Shown here: piece by piece, positions 1-7,322 of the stretch | Numbering within the stretch: the stretch's first letter is position 1 | Layout: each line of letters starts with the position of its first letter | Origin: JBBDWJ01 sp040902925 | GTDB lineage: Bacteria > Acidobacteriota > Terriglobia > Bryobacterales > UBA6623 | Reading direction: 5' to 3' | NCBI GenBank assembly: GCA_040902925.1 | Contig: JBBDWJ010000243.1 | Location: 1-17,412, forward strand | DNA: 17,412 nt | Notes under the pieces: generated by a model | The model's database searches: none | Told to the model about the DNA's origin: nothing | Seen by the model: the letters and a program-made list of their open reading frames with translations, nothing else | Made by a program: the position numbers and the translations under genes

Positions 1-822
1 CGCATCGTGCAGGGTTCGTACTTCAAGGCGTTGGGTATACGGCTCGTCGAAGGCCGCCTGTTCGGTCTGCAGGACCATGCGGATTCCCCGCCGGTGACGA
101 TCGTCAGCGAGTCTCTCGCCCGCCGGCACTGGCCTGATGCCAGCGCCGTCGGCCAGACCATCCACGTCGCGCAAGCCGATCGAACCATAGTGGGAGTTGT
201 CGGCGATACTCGCCATGACCACCGCATCGCTTCTTCCGTCAAATCCTATGTCACGCACGATCAGTTCGCCGCAGACCGCAATTGGGCGCTCATCCAGGTG
301 GTGAAGGCCGAAGGCGATCCGGCTGCGCTGTTCGCTGCGATCGAGGCTGAGATCGCAGCCATTGATCCCACGCTGGTGGTGCATCACGCGAGCCAGCTCG
401 AGGAGATCGTCGCCGGCGCCATCGCCCGCGAACGCTTTGCGATGTTGCTGATGTCGGCCTTCGGCTGGACCGCGCTGTTGCTGGCCGTCATCGGCATCTA
501 CGGTGTGCTGAGCTACGTGGTCGCGCAGCGCACGAGAGAGATCGGCATCCGCATCGCGCTCGGAGCGCGGAGCCGTGAAATTCTGGCGTCCGTCCTCGGC
601 CGCGCGGTCCGCCTCACCGCCGCGGGAGCCGTCGCAGGATGCGCCGTCGCCGCGCTCGCCACCTGTTGGCTCGAAAGCCTGCTGTATGAGATTTCGCCGA
701 CCGATGCCGCGGTGTTTGCTGGAGTTGCCGGCCTGACGATTGCGGCGGCGGTTCTTGCTTGTGTCGGGCCGGCCGCGCGGGCGGTCAACGTCAGTCCGAC
801 CGAGGCGCTGCGCCAGGAGTAG
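1..822 (+). CDS. ADOP-family FtsX-like permease, C-terminal part (5' end outside window)
   Basis: This is an inner-membrane permease of the MacB/FtsX superfamily, cut by the left edge; the frame is open from base 1. The visible part begins in the periplasmic MacB-type domain (the motif YFKALGIRLVEGRLF, then SLARRHWPDASAVGQ) and ends with the three C-terminal membrane segments, at about residues 145-170, 205-225 and 235-260. The cytoplasmic motif TREIGIRIALGA follows the first of these, and the end SPTEALRQE is typical of ADOP (acidobacterial duplicated orphan permease) proteins. Family knowledge: these proteins resemble MacB without the ATPase domain, are often encoded without a partner ATPase, and have no well-defined substrate. 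A complete paralogue follows in the same direction, so this is probably a tandem ADOP cluster. The family call is firm; function is unknown. Confidence 0.9.
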   Translation, partial: RIVQGSYFKALGIRLVEGRLFGLQDHADSPPVTIVSESLARRHWPDASAVGQTIHVAQADRTIVGVVGDTRHDHRIASSVKSYVTHDQFAADRNWALIQVVKAEGDPAALFAAIEAEIAAIDPTLVVHHASQLEEIVAGAIARERFAMLLMSAFGWTALLLAVIGIYGVLSYVVAQRTREIGIRIALGARSREILASVLGRAVRLTAAGAVAGCAVAALATCWLESLLYEISPTDAAVFAGVAGLTIAAAVLACVGPAARAVNVSPTEALRQE

Positions 823-904
823 AAGCGTTGCGCCAGAAACAGGGCAGCGCGTGAGCAAGCCGTGGCCGGCAGGCCGTCAATCGGCCGTAACGGCGTGCTG
901 CAAT

Positions 905-945
905 ATCGCCGAAGGCGATCCGAGCCCTACCCGCAAGGGTGGGGC
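905..945 (+). repeat. REP-like double-hairpin element, copy 1
   Basis: There are two adjacent hairpins in 41 bp. The first is ATCGCC-GAA-GGCGAT. After the spacer CCGA comes a second stem, GCCCTACCC, a GCAA loop and GGGTGGGGC, which is 9 bp with one T-G wobble. Copies with the same architecture occur at 1051-1091 (inverted) and 11804-11844 (same orientation). The size and the conserved spacer are typical of repetitive extragenic palindromes. No REP-associated transposase gene is in the window. Confidence 0.85.
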
Positions 946-971
946 CACGCTGTGTGGAAGTGCAGCCCAGG

Positions 972-1041
972 CCTCTCCGCAAGGAATTATCGAAGCCTCG
1001 CTACAAGGAACAGTGAGCTTCTCCGCAGGAATCAACGTGAG
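972..1041 (+). repeat. Three degenerate ~24-bp direct repeat units
   Basis: The units at 972-995, 996-1017 and 1018-1041 share a core of the form CTC-GC-AAGGAA followed by a GAAG or GTGAG end (for example CTCTCCGCAAGGAAT and TTCTCCGCAGGAATC). They lie exactly between the inverted REP-like copies. No function can be assigned. The repeat is imperfect and could be decayed tandem duplication. Confidence 0.5.
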
Positions 1042-1050
1042 CCGATGGTG

Positions 1051-1091
1051 GCCTCACCCTAGCGGGTAGGGCTCGGATCGCCTGCGGCGAT
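1051..1091 (-). repeat. REP-like double-hairpin element, copy 2 (inverted)
   Basis: Read on the minus strand, this has the same order as copy 1: ATCGCC-GCA-GGCGAT, spacer CCGA, stem GCCCTACCC, loop GCTA, return arm GGGTGAGGC. The return arm carries one mismatch and one wobble. With copy 1 it forms an inverted pair about 105 bp apart. The element ends 100 bp before the start codon of the downstream ADOP gene. Confidence 0.85.
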
Positions 1092-1190
1092 ATCGGGAAT
1101 CACAGAGGTCCGCCGCAGTAAGGCGCCGTGATTCACAAACGCCAGAGTATGCGACGCGTCTAAAGCATCGAGATCACCAAGGCAAACAAC

Positions 1191-3881
1191 ATGTCCACAA
1201 AACCAGACCGCAGCGAAGAAGACTTCGGAGCAGAGATCCAGGCGCACATTGAGATCGAAGCCGACCGGCTCGTCGCCGAAGGCATGGACCGCGAGCAGGC
1301 CCTCGCCGCCGCCCGCCGCGCCTTCGGCAACGTCACCCACAGCCGCGAGCGCTTCTACGAATCCAACCGCTGGATGTGGTTCGATCACCTGAAGCGCGAC
1401 ATCCGCTACGCCTGGCGTCAAATGAAAAGCTCGCCGGCCTCGACCGCCACTGTGATCCTGTCGCTGGCGCTCGGTATCGGCGTCAACACCGCCATCTTTT
1501 CGCTCGCCGACCAGGCGCTCTGGCGCGCGCTGCCTGTCGAGAAGCCCGAGGAGCTCGTGCAACTCGACTGGAACGGCCGCTTCATCGGCGGCGGCAACGG
1601 CTGGGGCAGCTTGCTGCCGTATCTGTTCTACCGCGATCTGCGCGCCGAGAACGATCTCTTTGTCGACCTGTTCGCGCGCTCGCCGGCTGACGTGAGTGTC
1701 TCGACCGGCGACGTCTCGGAACCGGTCACCGTCGATATCGTGAGCGGCGGCTACTTCTCGACGCTTGGTGTGCGCCCGGCCGCCGGACGGCTGATCGGCG
1801 ATTCCGACGACGTCGATCCCGACGCGCACCCGGTCGTCGTTCTTTCTTACGACTATTGGCGCACACGCTTCGGCGCCGACCCCGCGATCGTCGGTAAGCA
1901 AATCCAGATGAATGCCTACCCGATGACGGTGATCGGAGTCGCCGAGCAAGGGTTTCAGGGAACGGACTGGAGCGTCGTGCCGGCAATCTGGATCCCAACG
2001 ATGATGAAGCGCCGCGCGACGCTGGGCCAGGACTCGCTCATGGACCGCAGAACCCGCTTTGTGCACGTGTTCGGCCGGCTCAAGCCCGGTATCAGCCGCG
2101 AGCAGGCAGCGGCGCGCCTCGAACCGTGGTTCAAAGCCTACCTCCAAGCGGACACCCAGCGCGAAGGCTGGCCGCAGACAACACAGCAGCAGATGACGGA
2201 GTACATGGCGTCGCGCCTCGACGTGCTGCCCGGCGCGCAAGGGCAATCGCGCATGGGCAGGCAGATCCAGCAGCCCATGCTGGTGCTGCTGGCGGCGACG
2301 GCGCTGATCCTGCTGCTCGCCTGCCTCAACGTCGCGAACCTGTCGCTCGCCAGGACGCTGGCCCGCCGCCGCGCGACCGCGTTGCGGGCGGCTCTGGGAG
2401 CGTCCCGCCGGCGCATCCTGACCGAACAGTTCGTCGAGAGCGCGTTGCTCGCCGCCGCGGGATGTTTAGCGGGTGTGTTGCTCGCGCCGCCGGTCGGCCA
2501 CGCGATTCTGTCGTTCTTGCCGCAGCAGGGCGCGTCCGGCACGGCGTTGGACGCGGGCATTGACCTTCGCGTCCTGCTGTTCGCTTTGGCGGTGGCCGCG
2601 CTGACTACGCTTGTTTCCGGGCTGGCGCCGGCGATCTACGCGGCGTCGGTCCGGCCCGTAACCGCGCTGAAGCAGCAGTCGCTGGCGGTAGCGGGAGGTC
2701 TCGGCCTTCGAAAGGCGCTCGTCGTGGGGCAGTTCGCGCTGGCGCTGATCCTGCTGGTCGGCGCGGGTCTGTTCGTCCGCTCGCTCGCAACGCTGCGAGC
2801 CCAGGGAACCGGTTTCGCAACGGCGAATCTGATGACGTTTCGCCTCACCCAACTCGGCTATGGAATGGGCAACTATGAGTCGAAGGCCCTGAGCCAGCGG
2901 CTGCTCGCCGCCGTCGAATCGCTGCCGGAGGTCGAACACGCGGCCGTCGTTATGCGGGACATCCTGACAGGAGGATCGTGGAACAACTTCGTTACCGTCG
3001 AGTTCGGCGAGCGCATTGCCACCGAGGAAAGCATTCCAATGAACGCGATCAGTCCGGACTTCTTCGAGACCCTCGGCGTGAAGGTAACGCGCGGCCGCAA
3101 CTTCGACAGCCGCGATGCGCAAGACACCGCAGAGTTCAACCTGCGGTCGGCCATCGTCAACGAAGAATTCGTTCGCAAATATCTCAAGGCGGCTGAGCCG
3201 CTCGGCGCGCGAATCGGCTTCGGCGACCGGCCCGACACCGTCGCGGACATTGAGATCGTCGGCGTGGTGACGACGTTCCAAGACCGCGGCCTGCGCGAAG
3301 CCGAGCCGCAGATCTTTTTCCCGTTGTGGGAGCTGCCTTCCGGCGGCGGCGTGTTCTACCTGCGGACGCGCAGCTCCTCGCAAGCAGCGGCAGGGGCGAT
3401 TCGGGCCGCCGTGCGCGAGGTCGACCCGGCCTTGACGATCATGTCGCTGCGAACCATCGACGCTCAACTCGACCGCATGCTCATGACCGAACGTTTGCTC
3501 GGGGCGCTGGCCGTGGCGTTCGCGGTCATTGCGACGCTGCTGGCGATGATCGGCCTCTACGGCGTGCTGTCGTTCTCAGCGGCGCGCCGCACCAAAGAAA
3601 TCGGCATTCGCCTGGCGCTCGGCGCGCCGCGCTGGTCGGCCGGAGGGCTGATTGTCCGCGAGGCGGCGATGCTAGCGGCGCTCGGCCTGGCGATCGCGCT
3701 GCCGGCGTCGTGGGCGCTGGGCCGCTTCATCGAAAGCCAGTTGTTCGGCGTGCGTCCAATGGACACTGCTACCATCGCAGCCGCCGCCGTGGTGCTGCTG
3801 CTTGTATGTTTGCTCGCCAGCGCGGTTCCCGCGCGAAAAGCCGGCGCGGTGAATCCACTGGATGCGTTAAGAACGGAGTAA
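1191..3881 (+). CDS. ADOP-family FtsX/MacB-like permease (complete, 896 aa)
   Basis: This is a complete acidobacterial duplicated orphan permease. In order: a short cytoplasmic domain (about residues 8-50, acidic and helical, with the motif ALAAARRAFGN); TM1 at about 85-107 (SLALGIGVNTAIFSL); a periplasmic MacB-type domain to about 360; a three-helix FtsX block at about 362-495; a fourth helix start at about 510-530 (VVGQFALALILLVGAGLFVRSL); a second periplasmic domain; and a terminal three-helix block from about 765, with MIGLYGVLSF, RTKEIGIRLALGAP and the end NPLDALRTE. Length matches the family (about 800-900 aa). The family is annotated as an ABC-type or macrolide-export-like permease, but it lacks an ATPase domain and no ATPase gene is adjacent, so transport is unproven. 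No PadR-type regulator, often found beside ADOP genes, is visible here. The ATG at 1191 places the conserved N-terminal domain at the expected distance; its ribosome binding site is weak. Confidence 0.93.
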   Translation: MSTKPDRSEEDFGAEIQAHIEIEADRLVAEGMDREQALAAARRAFGNVTHSRERFYESNRWMWFDHLKRDIRYAWRQMKSSPASTATVILSLALGIGVNTAIFSLADQALWRALPVEKPEELVQLDWNGRFIGGGNGWGSLLPYLFYRDLRAENDLFVDLFARSPADVSVSTGDVSEPVTVDIVSGGYFSTLGVRPAAGRLIGDSDDVDPDAHPVVVLSYDYWRTRFGADPAIVGKQIQMNAYPMTVIGVAEQGFQGTDWSVVPAIWIPTMMKRRATLGQDSLMDRRTRFVHVFGRLKPGISREQAAARLEPWFKAYLQADTQREGWPQTTQQQMTEYMASRLDVLPGAQGQSRMGRQIQQPMLVLLAATALILLLACLNVANLSLARTLARRRATALRAALGASRRRILTEQFVESALLAAAGCLAGVLLAPPVGHAILSFLPQQGASGTALDAGIDLRVLLFALAVAALTTLVSGLAPAIYAASVRPVTALKQQSLAVAGGLGLRKALVVGQFALALILLVGAGLFVRSLATLRAQGTGFATANLMTFRLTQLGYGMGNYESKALSQRLLAAVESLPEVEHAAVVMRDILTGGSWNNFVTVEFGERIATEESIPMNAISPDFFETLGVKVTRGRNFDSRDAQDTAEFNLRSAIVNEEFVRKYLKAAEPLGARIGFGDRPDTVADIEIVGVVTTFQDRGLREAEPQIFFPLWELPSGGGVFYLRTRSSSQAAAGAIRAAVREVDPALTIMSLRTIDAQLDRMLMTERLLGALAVAFAVIATLLAMIGLYGVLSFSAARRTKEIGIRLALGAPRWSAGGLIVREAAMLAALGLAIALPASWALGRFIESQLFGVRPMDTATIAAAAVVLLLVCLLASAVPARKAGAVNPLDALRTE

Positions 3882-3909
3882 TAGCTCGCCGTGGGTGGGC
3901 ATTCTGCCT

Positions 3910-3990
3910 GGCGCCCGGGGGACAGTCACCCCTCTCGAGCTCTTTCCGCCTCGGGAGCAAGTGTGTCCAGGGGTGACTGTCCCCTTGCAC
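3910..3990. repeat. ~81-bp palindromic element, copy 1 (left of toxin-antitoxin genes)
   Basis: The outer arms GGGGACAGTCACCCCT and AGGGGTGACTGTCCCC form a perfect 16-bp inverted repeat. Inside is a second imperfect stem, CTCTCGAG against CTCGGGAG. The element begins GGCGCC and ends TTGCAC. A near-identical direct copy is at 4567-4648. It lies between the ADOP stop codon and the antitoxin operator and could act as a transcription barrier. Its mobility is inference from the duplication. Confidence 0.9.
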
Positions 3991-3995
3991 TCAGG

Positions 3996-4017
3996 TTGTA
4001 TCTCAAATGAGATACAA
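3996..4017. promoter_or_regulatory. Palindromic operator of the RelB/DinJ-type antitoxin
   Basis: This is a perfect palindrome: TTGTATCTCA, a central AA, then TGAGATACAA. It ends 9 bp before the antitoxin ATG and is followed by the purine-rich AGGGGCGG, a good ribosome binding site. RelB/DinJ antitoxins are ribbon-helix-helix repressors that bind such palindromes over their own promoter. TACAAT at 4013-4018 could serve as a -10 box, but I could not find a well-spaced -35, so the exact promoter is unresolved. Confidence 0.8.
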
Positions 4018-4026
4018 TAGGGGCGG

Positions 4027-4293
4027 ATGCCAAGCCGAACGACCAAGACCCAGATGATCCATGCGCGTGTCGATCCCAGGCTCAAAAAGTCGGTCGAGCG
4101 CATCTTCTCGGACATCGGTATCTCGACCACCGAGGCCATCCGGCTTTTTCTGAACCAAGTCGTGTTGCACCGCGGGTTGCCATTCCCCGTCGTCGTGCCC
4201 AATGAAGAAACACTCGCCGCCATGCGGGAAGCTAACTCTCCCGAGACGCTGCGGCGTTACGGCTCGTTCGACGAGCTTCGCCGCCAACTCTGA
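4027..4293 (+). CDS. RelB/DinJ-family antitoxin (ribbon-helix-helix)
   Basis: An 88-aa protein with the family layout. The N-terminal DNA-binding part has the strand MIHARVDPRLKK (about residues 12-23), followed by IFSDIGISTTEAIRLFLNQVV, the helix-turn-helix of the ribbon-helix-helix fold. Then comes the family motif GLPFPVVVPNEETLAAM (about 57-73) and a toxin-wrapping C-terminus ending SFDELRRQL. It should repress its own operon and neutralise the downstream RNase toxin. The stop codon overlaps the toxin start by one base (TGATG), so translation is coupled. A ribosome binding site (AGGGG) and a perfect palindrome precede it. This gene looks intact even though its toxin partner does not. Confidence 0.92.
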   Translation: MPSRTTKTQMIHARVDPRLKKSVERIFSDIGISTTEAIRLFLNQVVLHRGLPFPVVVPNEETLAAMREANSPETLRRYGSFDELRRQL

Positions 4294-4564
4294 TGCCGCT
4301 GGCCCTTTTCACGACGACCGTGTTCGTGAGGGATCTGCGCCGCGTCAGGAAGCAAGGCAAAGACCTGGACAAACTCGAGGTCATCGTTGACCTTCTGCAG
4401 GACCAGCTACCGCTACCCGCCCGCTGCCGGCTCATCGGTTGCGCGGCAGATGGGCGAATCATTGGGACTGCCACATCGAGCCGGATTGGCTTCTGCTGTA
4501 CAAGCTGACGGAACAGGATCTCATTCTCGTCCGTACCGGCAGCCACGCTGAGCTTTTTCGGTGA
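4293..4564 (+). pseudogene. YafQ/RelE-family mRNA interferase toxin, frameshifted
   Basis: The first ~46 codons from the ATG at 4293 read as a YafQ-like N-terminus (FTTTVFVRDLRRVRKQGKDLDKL, then LPARCR). At about 4430 the frame moves by -1. The continued frame gives HRLRGRWANHWDC, HIEPDWLLLYK and LVRTGSHAELFR, and stops at 4562-4564. Restoring one C at about 4431 (giving RPHRL) would produce a ~91-aa toxin of normal length. All residues known to matter in E. coli YafQ have counterparts, and they lie after the shift: the His of HRL, the His and Asp-Trp of CHIEPDW, and the late His and Phe of SHAELF. Without the correction the frame-0 product ends at 4508 (71 aa) and lacks the active site. It is either a decayed toxin or a base-calling error. 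RelE-type toxins cleave mRNA on the ribosome. Confidence 0.88.
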
Positions 4565-4566
4565 TG

Positions 4567-4648
4567 GGCGCCCCGGGGGACAGTCACCTCTCTCGAGCTC
4601 TTTCCGCCTCGGGAGCAAGTGTGTCCAGGGGTGACTGTCCCCTTGCAC
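4567..4648. repeat. ~81-bp palindromic element, copy 2 (right of toxin-antitoxin genes)
   Basis: This is a direct copy of 3910-3990, starting 2 bp after the toxin stop codon. It differs by one extra C near the left end and one substitution in the left arm (CACCTCT for CACCCCT). It sits between the rightward toxin gene and the leftward gene ending at 4658, so its stem could serve both directions as a terminator. Confidence 0.9.
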
Positions 4649-4660
4649 TACCTTGCACTA
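4641..4660 (+). repeat. 10-bp tandem duplication at the end of the palindromic element
   Basis: CCTTGCACTA occurs twice in direct succession (4641-4650 and 4651-4660), at the junction of the repeat element with the stop codon of the neighbouring minus-strand gene. It may be a slippage product or a small target-site footprint. Copy 1 of the element does not have it. Confidence 0.7.
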
Positions 4661-6364
4661 ATACACGACCGCCAGCGAATTGCAGCGAATTAAGCCCGGT
4701 GCATCGAGAACGTAGTTAGCCTCGTTGCCTCGAAAGTCCGACGGCTGCAACACCTGGCGGTGCGAGCGTTCCCCCGCCGCCGTCTCATAGCGATAGGTCA
4801 CTTCGATGGGACCATTCAGCTTCGATCCATCATTCACCTTGAACCGAACCGTGTTGAATCCCTCGAAGATCTGCGGAATCGACATGATGCCGTTCTCGAA
4901 GTGGGCTTCCAGTTGCAGAGCGCTGAGACCTGAGGCCGTGCCGCCACCGGTGGCCTTTACACGCAACTGAAAACGATAAATACCGTGCAGGCTCACATCG
5001 CGCCCGTTGAAACGCTCACGGCCCAGAGCAACTTCGAAGCGCCCGGGCGCCTCGCTCAATGTTTGCCATGGCGACCAGACGTCTAGCTGGTCGCGGTTGC
5101 TGGCTTTAGCCTGCAAAGTGCGCATCTCGATCGTCGCGTTTCCCGCCAGCTCGCCGCGCAGCGTGCCGTCCACCAATACATACGGCGAGTAGAAATCGAA
5201 CGTGGCCGAGCCGGCAGTTTGGCCGTCGGCGGTTCGCAAATAGGGAGCCTGGGCGGAGTGAGCCAGATTGGAATCCGCGGTCAGGATTTCCAGGAACCTC
5301 GCATCACTCAAATCCGGTTCGTAGGTGAGCCGTCCCCAGGCCTGGCCGATCGTTTTACCGCCGGCGACCTGGTCGTTGTAGCCTTCGTCGCTCGGCACGG
5401 TCGCAAGATACGGCTTTGCCTTCTGATAGTTCGGGTCGTGCTTCGGCCAGTTGCCGTCGTTCATGGTCTCGGTCACGCGGTAGAAACGGCCCGAGGGCAG
5501 GAAAGCTTCTTCTTTCCTGGTATGCTCGCCGGCAGGTACATAGAATTTCCGCGCCGAGTTGTCCCAAAATCTCTCGATCTTCATGCCGGGCGGCAGCCGG
5601 AAATCCATGTGGTGAAAGGGCGTGCCCGGCTCATATTGGCGGTTCCCAAAAACGCATTCGACGGGCTCTCCGGCGGCGATCCAGGCCGGTTCGTCGGCGA
5701 AGTAGCGCGGATTGATCAGAAACGCCCGCTCCCATTCCAGCCCGAAAAACTCAAAAAACGGCTGACTGCGGTTGCGGTAGGTTTGATTCTTCCGGATATT
5801 GCCGTCGTCTCCGACGGCGGCCCAATCGAGAATTCGAGCATCCGGCGCATCGCGGTCGACGAGGTAATAACCGTAGCGCGGGTCAAAAGCGCCCCACCGG
5901 CCATCGAGCCGCAGGCGGTACATCGTGTGATAGCCGCCGTTGTCATGCTGCACCACGACGCGTTCGGCCGAGGATGCATCGCCGCTGTATTCCTGCCAGG
6001 CGGCCTCGGCGATGCGGCTGGTCGTGTCGCAGAAGCCCCAGCCATAGACGAACAGTTGCTTGTGTGCGTCGAGGACGGGCCGTTCCTTGCCGTATTCGCC
6101 TTCGTAGGCCTGAATCATCCCGCCGGTCGCCATGCGGTTGAACAGCCGCAGCCAGCGGAAAAGTGCCTTGCCGCGCTCGGTCTCCGAAGCTTGCTCGACG
6201 CCTTCTATTCGCATTACGTCTCGCGTCCATTCGGCGAGATGGGTCGTGCGCGGCCAGCGGTCCGTGGACACCAGCGGCCCGGAAACGCTGCCGGGGTTTT
6301 GCGCCAACGCGGCAACGCTATGGCAGGCCAGGAAGAGAACGGATAAAGTTTGGAACCGCATCAT
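4658..6364 (-). CDS. Secreted transglutaminase-fold protein
   Basis: A 568-aa exported protein. The N-terminus (MMRFQTLSVLFLACHSVAALAQ) is a signal peptide with likely cleavage near residue 21. A transglutaminase/papain-like core follows, with Cys112 in GWGFCDTTSR, His146 in GGYHTMYRL and Asp161 in WGAFDPRYGYY, the order and spacing of a Cys-His-Asp triad. The rest is long and probably beta-rich (about residues 240-568), with no motif I can name. Proteins of this type hydrolyse or transfer on amide bonds; the substrate is unknown. Either of two adjacent ATG codons could be the start, and no clear Shine-Dalgarno precedes them. It is convergent with the toxin-antitoxin genes and ends at the duplicated CCTTGCACTA. 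The transglutaminase call rests on the triad motifs only. Confidence 0.75.
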   Translation of the reverse strand: MMRFQTLSVLFLACHSVAALAQNPGSVSGPLVSTDRWPRTTHLAEWTRDVMRIEGVEQASETERGKALFRWLRLFNRMATGGMIQAYEGEYGKERPVLDAHKQLFVYGWGFCDTTSRIAEAAWQEYSGDASSAERVVVQHDNGGYHTMYRLRLDGRWGAFDPRYGYYLVDRDAPDARILDWAAVGDDGNIRKNQTYRNRSQPFFEFFGLEWERAFLINPRYFADEPAWIAAGEPVECVFGNRQYEPGTPFHHMDFRLPPGMKIERFWDNSARKFYVPAGEHTRKEEAFLPSGRFYRVTETMNDGNWPKHDPNYQKAKPYLATVPSDEGYNDQVAGGKTIGQAWGRLTYEPDLSDARFLEILTADSNLAHSAQAPYLRTADGQTAGSATFDFYSPYVLVDGTLRGELAGNATIEMRTLQAKASNRDQLDVWSPWQTLSEAPGRFEVALGRERFNGRDVSLHGIYRFQLRVKATGGGTASGLSALQLEAHFENGIMSIPQIFEGFNTVRFKVNDGSKLNGPIEVTYRYETAAGERSHRQVLQPSDFRGNEANYVLDAPGLIRCNSLAVVY

Positions 6365-6428
6365 GATTTTTCGGGACGTGATCTTAGCATAGGCCCGGGT
6401 AACTCTCGCCGCGACGAACTGCTATCCC

Positions 6429-7322
6429 TCATTCGCTGTATACGAACCACGGGTAGCGGTCCACGGGGAGCGCTTCCCGTTTCACCGCCAGGCACCAGCT
6501 CTGTTCGCCGCGATGCTCGGTGTCGTAGCCGTTGTCGCGTAGCAGGGCGAGCAGCGGGCGATGCGACTCGAATTCCGCGATAAACGTGGTGAACAGCGAC
6601 TGCACTTCGAACCCCGCCGCCTTCACGAGCTCGCCGAGCTCATGGGCTGTGTATTCACGCATGTGCCCCACTTCGGGCTCGCCTCCCGGGCGCTTGTAGA
6701 GGAAGAAGATCTGCGGATTATCGTGGCCGTCGAGCGTTTTCGCGACGCTTGTGATGCTGCCGACGTTGGGCGTACTGATCAGCAGCCGGCCGCCCTCGGC
6801 GAGCACACGCCGGCACTCGAGCAGCGTGTGCATCGGGTCGTAAAGCATGTGCTCGATGACCTCGCCGGCAATCACGAGATCGAAGCTCCCATCCTCGTAG
6901 GGGAACCGGTCGCGCTCGGCGTCGAACAGGTCAACGTCGCACTCGAAAACACCATCGGGGAACTCGATCCGCTTGCGGTCGGTTCGGCCGGGCGGCCCGT
7001 AGTACGCGCCGCGAACCTCGCGGTAGCCGCAAAGGCGTTCGAGAAACGGCGTGATCTGCAAATAGCAGCCGAGCTCGAGCACGCGGCCGTTCGAAGCCGG
7101 CGGCGGCGCCAGCGCCAGGGTCCGCGCCAGCCGCGGGATGTGCTTGGCGAGATACTCGCGCGACGGGTCGTCGGGCGTCGGAAGCTGGCGCAGCGCACGC
7201 TCGGCGGCGCGCAGCCGCTGCGGATCAAACGGTTCCCGGCCAGAGTCGACGGCGGGTGAGAGGTGGTAGTTGAGTTTTCGAAGCAGGGTGCGCACGAAAC
7301 GCAGATGAAGGGGCAGAGGCAT
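6429..7322 (-). CDS. Class I SAM-dependent methyltransferase
   Basis: A 297-aa protein from the ATG at 7322 (MPLPLHLRFVRTLLRKLNYH). The Rossmann-type motif I is VLELGC at residues 81-86. Later motifs are SFDLVIAGEVIEHML, which is the acidic/EH motif seen in many small-molecule and sugar methyltransferases, and RRVLAEGGRLLISTPNVGSI. The C-terminal stretch REYTAHELGELVKAAGFEV is the usual end of the Methyltransf_11-type fold. The frame stays open upstream to 7700, but that extension is not domain-like, so I place the start at 7322. Similar enzymes often act on sugars, quinones or lipids; I cannot assign the substrate. It lies 64 bp upstream of the secreted transglutaminase-like gene on the same strand, so co-transcription is possible. 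Confidence 0.85.
   Translation of the reverse strand: MPLPLHLRFVRTLLRKLNYHLSPAVDSGREPFDPQRLRAAERALRQLPTPDDPSREYLAKHIPRLARTLALAPPPASNGRVLELGCYLQITPFLERLCGYREVRGAYYGPPGRTDRKRIEFPDGVFECDVDLFDAERDRFPYEDGSFDLVIAGEVIEHMLYDPMHTLLECRRVLAEGGRLLISTPNVGSITSVAKTLDGHDNPQIFFLYKRPGGEPEVGHMREYTAHELGELVKAAGFEVQSLFTTFIAEFESHRPLLALLRDNGYDTEHRGEQSWCLAVKREALPVDRYPWFVYSE

Larger units (their letters stand above)
823..1190. other. Intergenic region rich in structured repeats between two ADOP genes
   Basis: There is no credible gene here. It holds an inverted pair of REP-like double hairpins (905-945 and 1051-1091), three degenerate ~24-bp units between them (972-1041), and a possible stem GAATCAC (1097-1103) pairing with GTGATTC (1138-1144). 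The REP pair is arranged like a bacterial interspersed mosaic element. Such structures can stop or stabilise transcripts, so this region may insulate the second ADOP gene from read-through of the first. That role is inference. I could not pick a sigma-70 promoter with confidence. Confidence 0.7.

Noticed and set aside
1059..2246. Long antisense open frame (395 codons, minus) across the ADOP start region
   Set aside because: It runs opposite a well-conserved ADOP gene and through a REP-like element. It has a His/Arg/Ala composition typical of high-GC shadow frames and no domain.
5219..6346. Long plus-strand frame opposite the transglutaminase-like gene
   Set aside because: The minus-strand frame has a signal peptide and triad motifs. 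The plus frame shows only composition-driven open reading.
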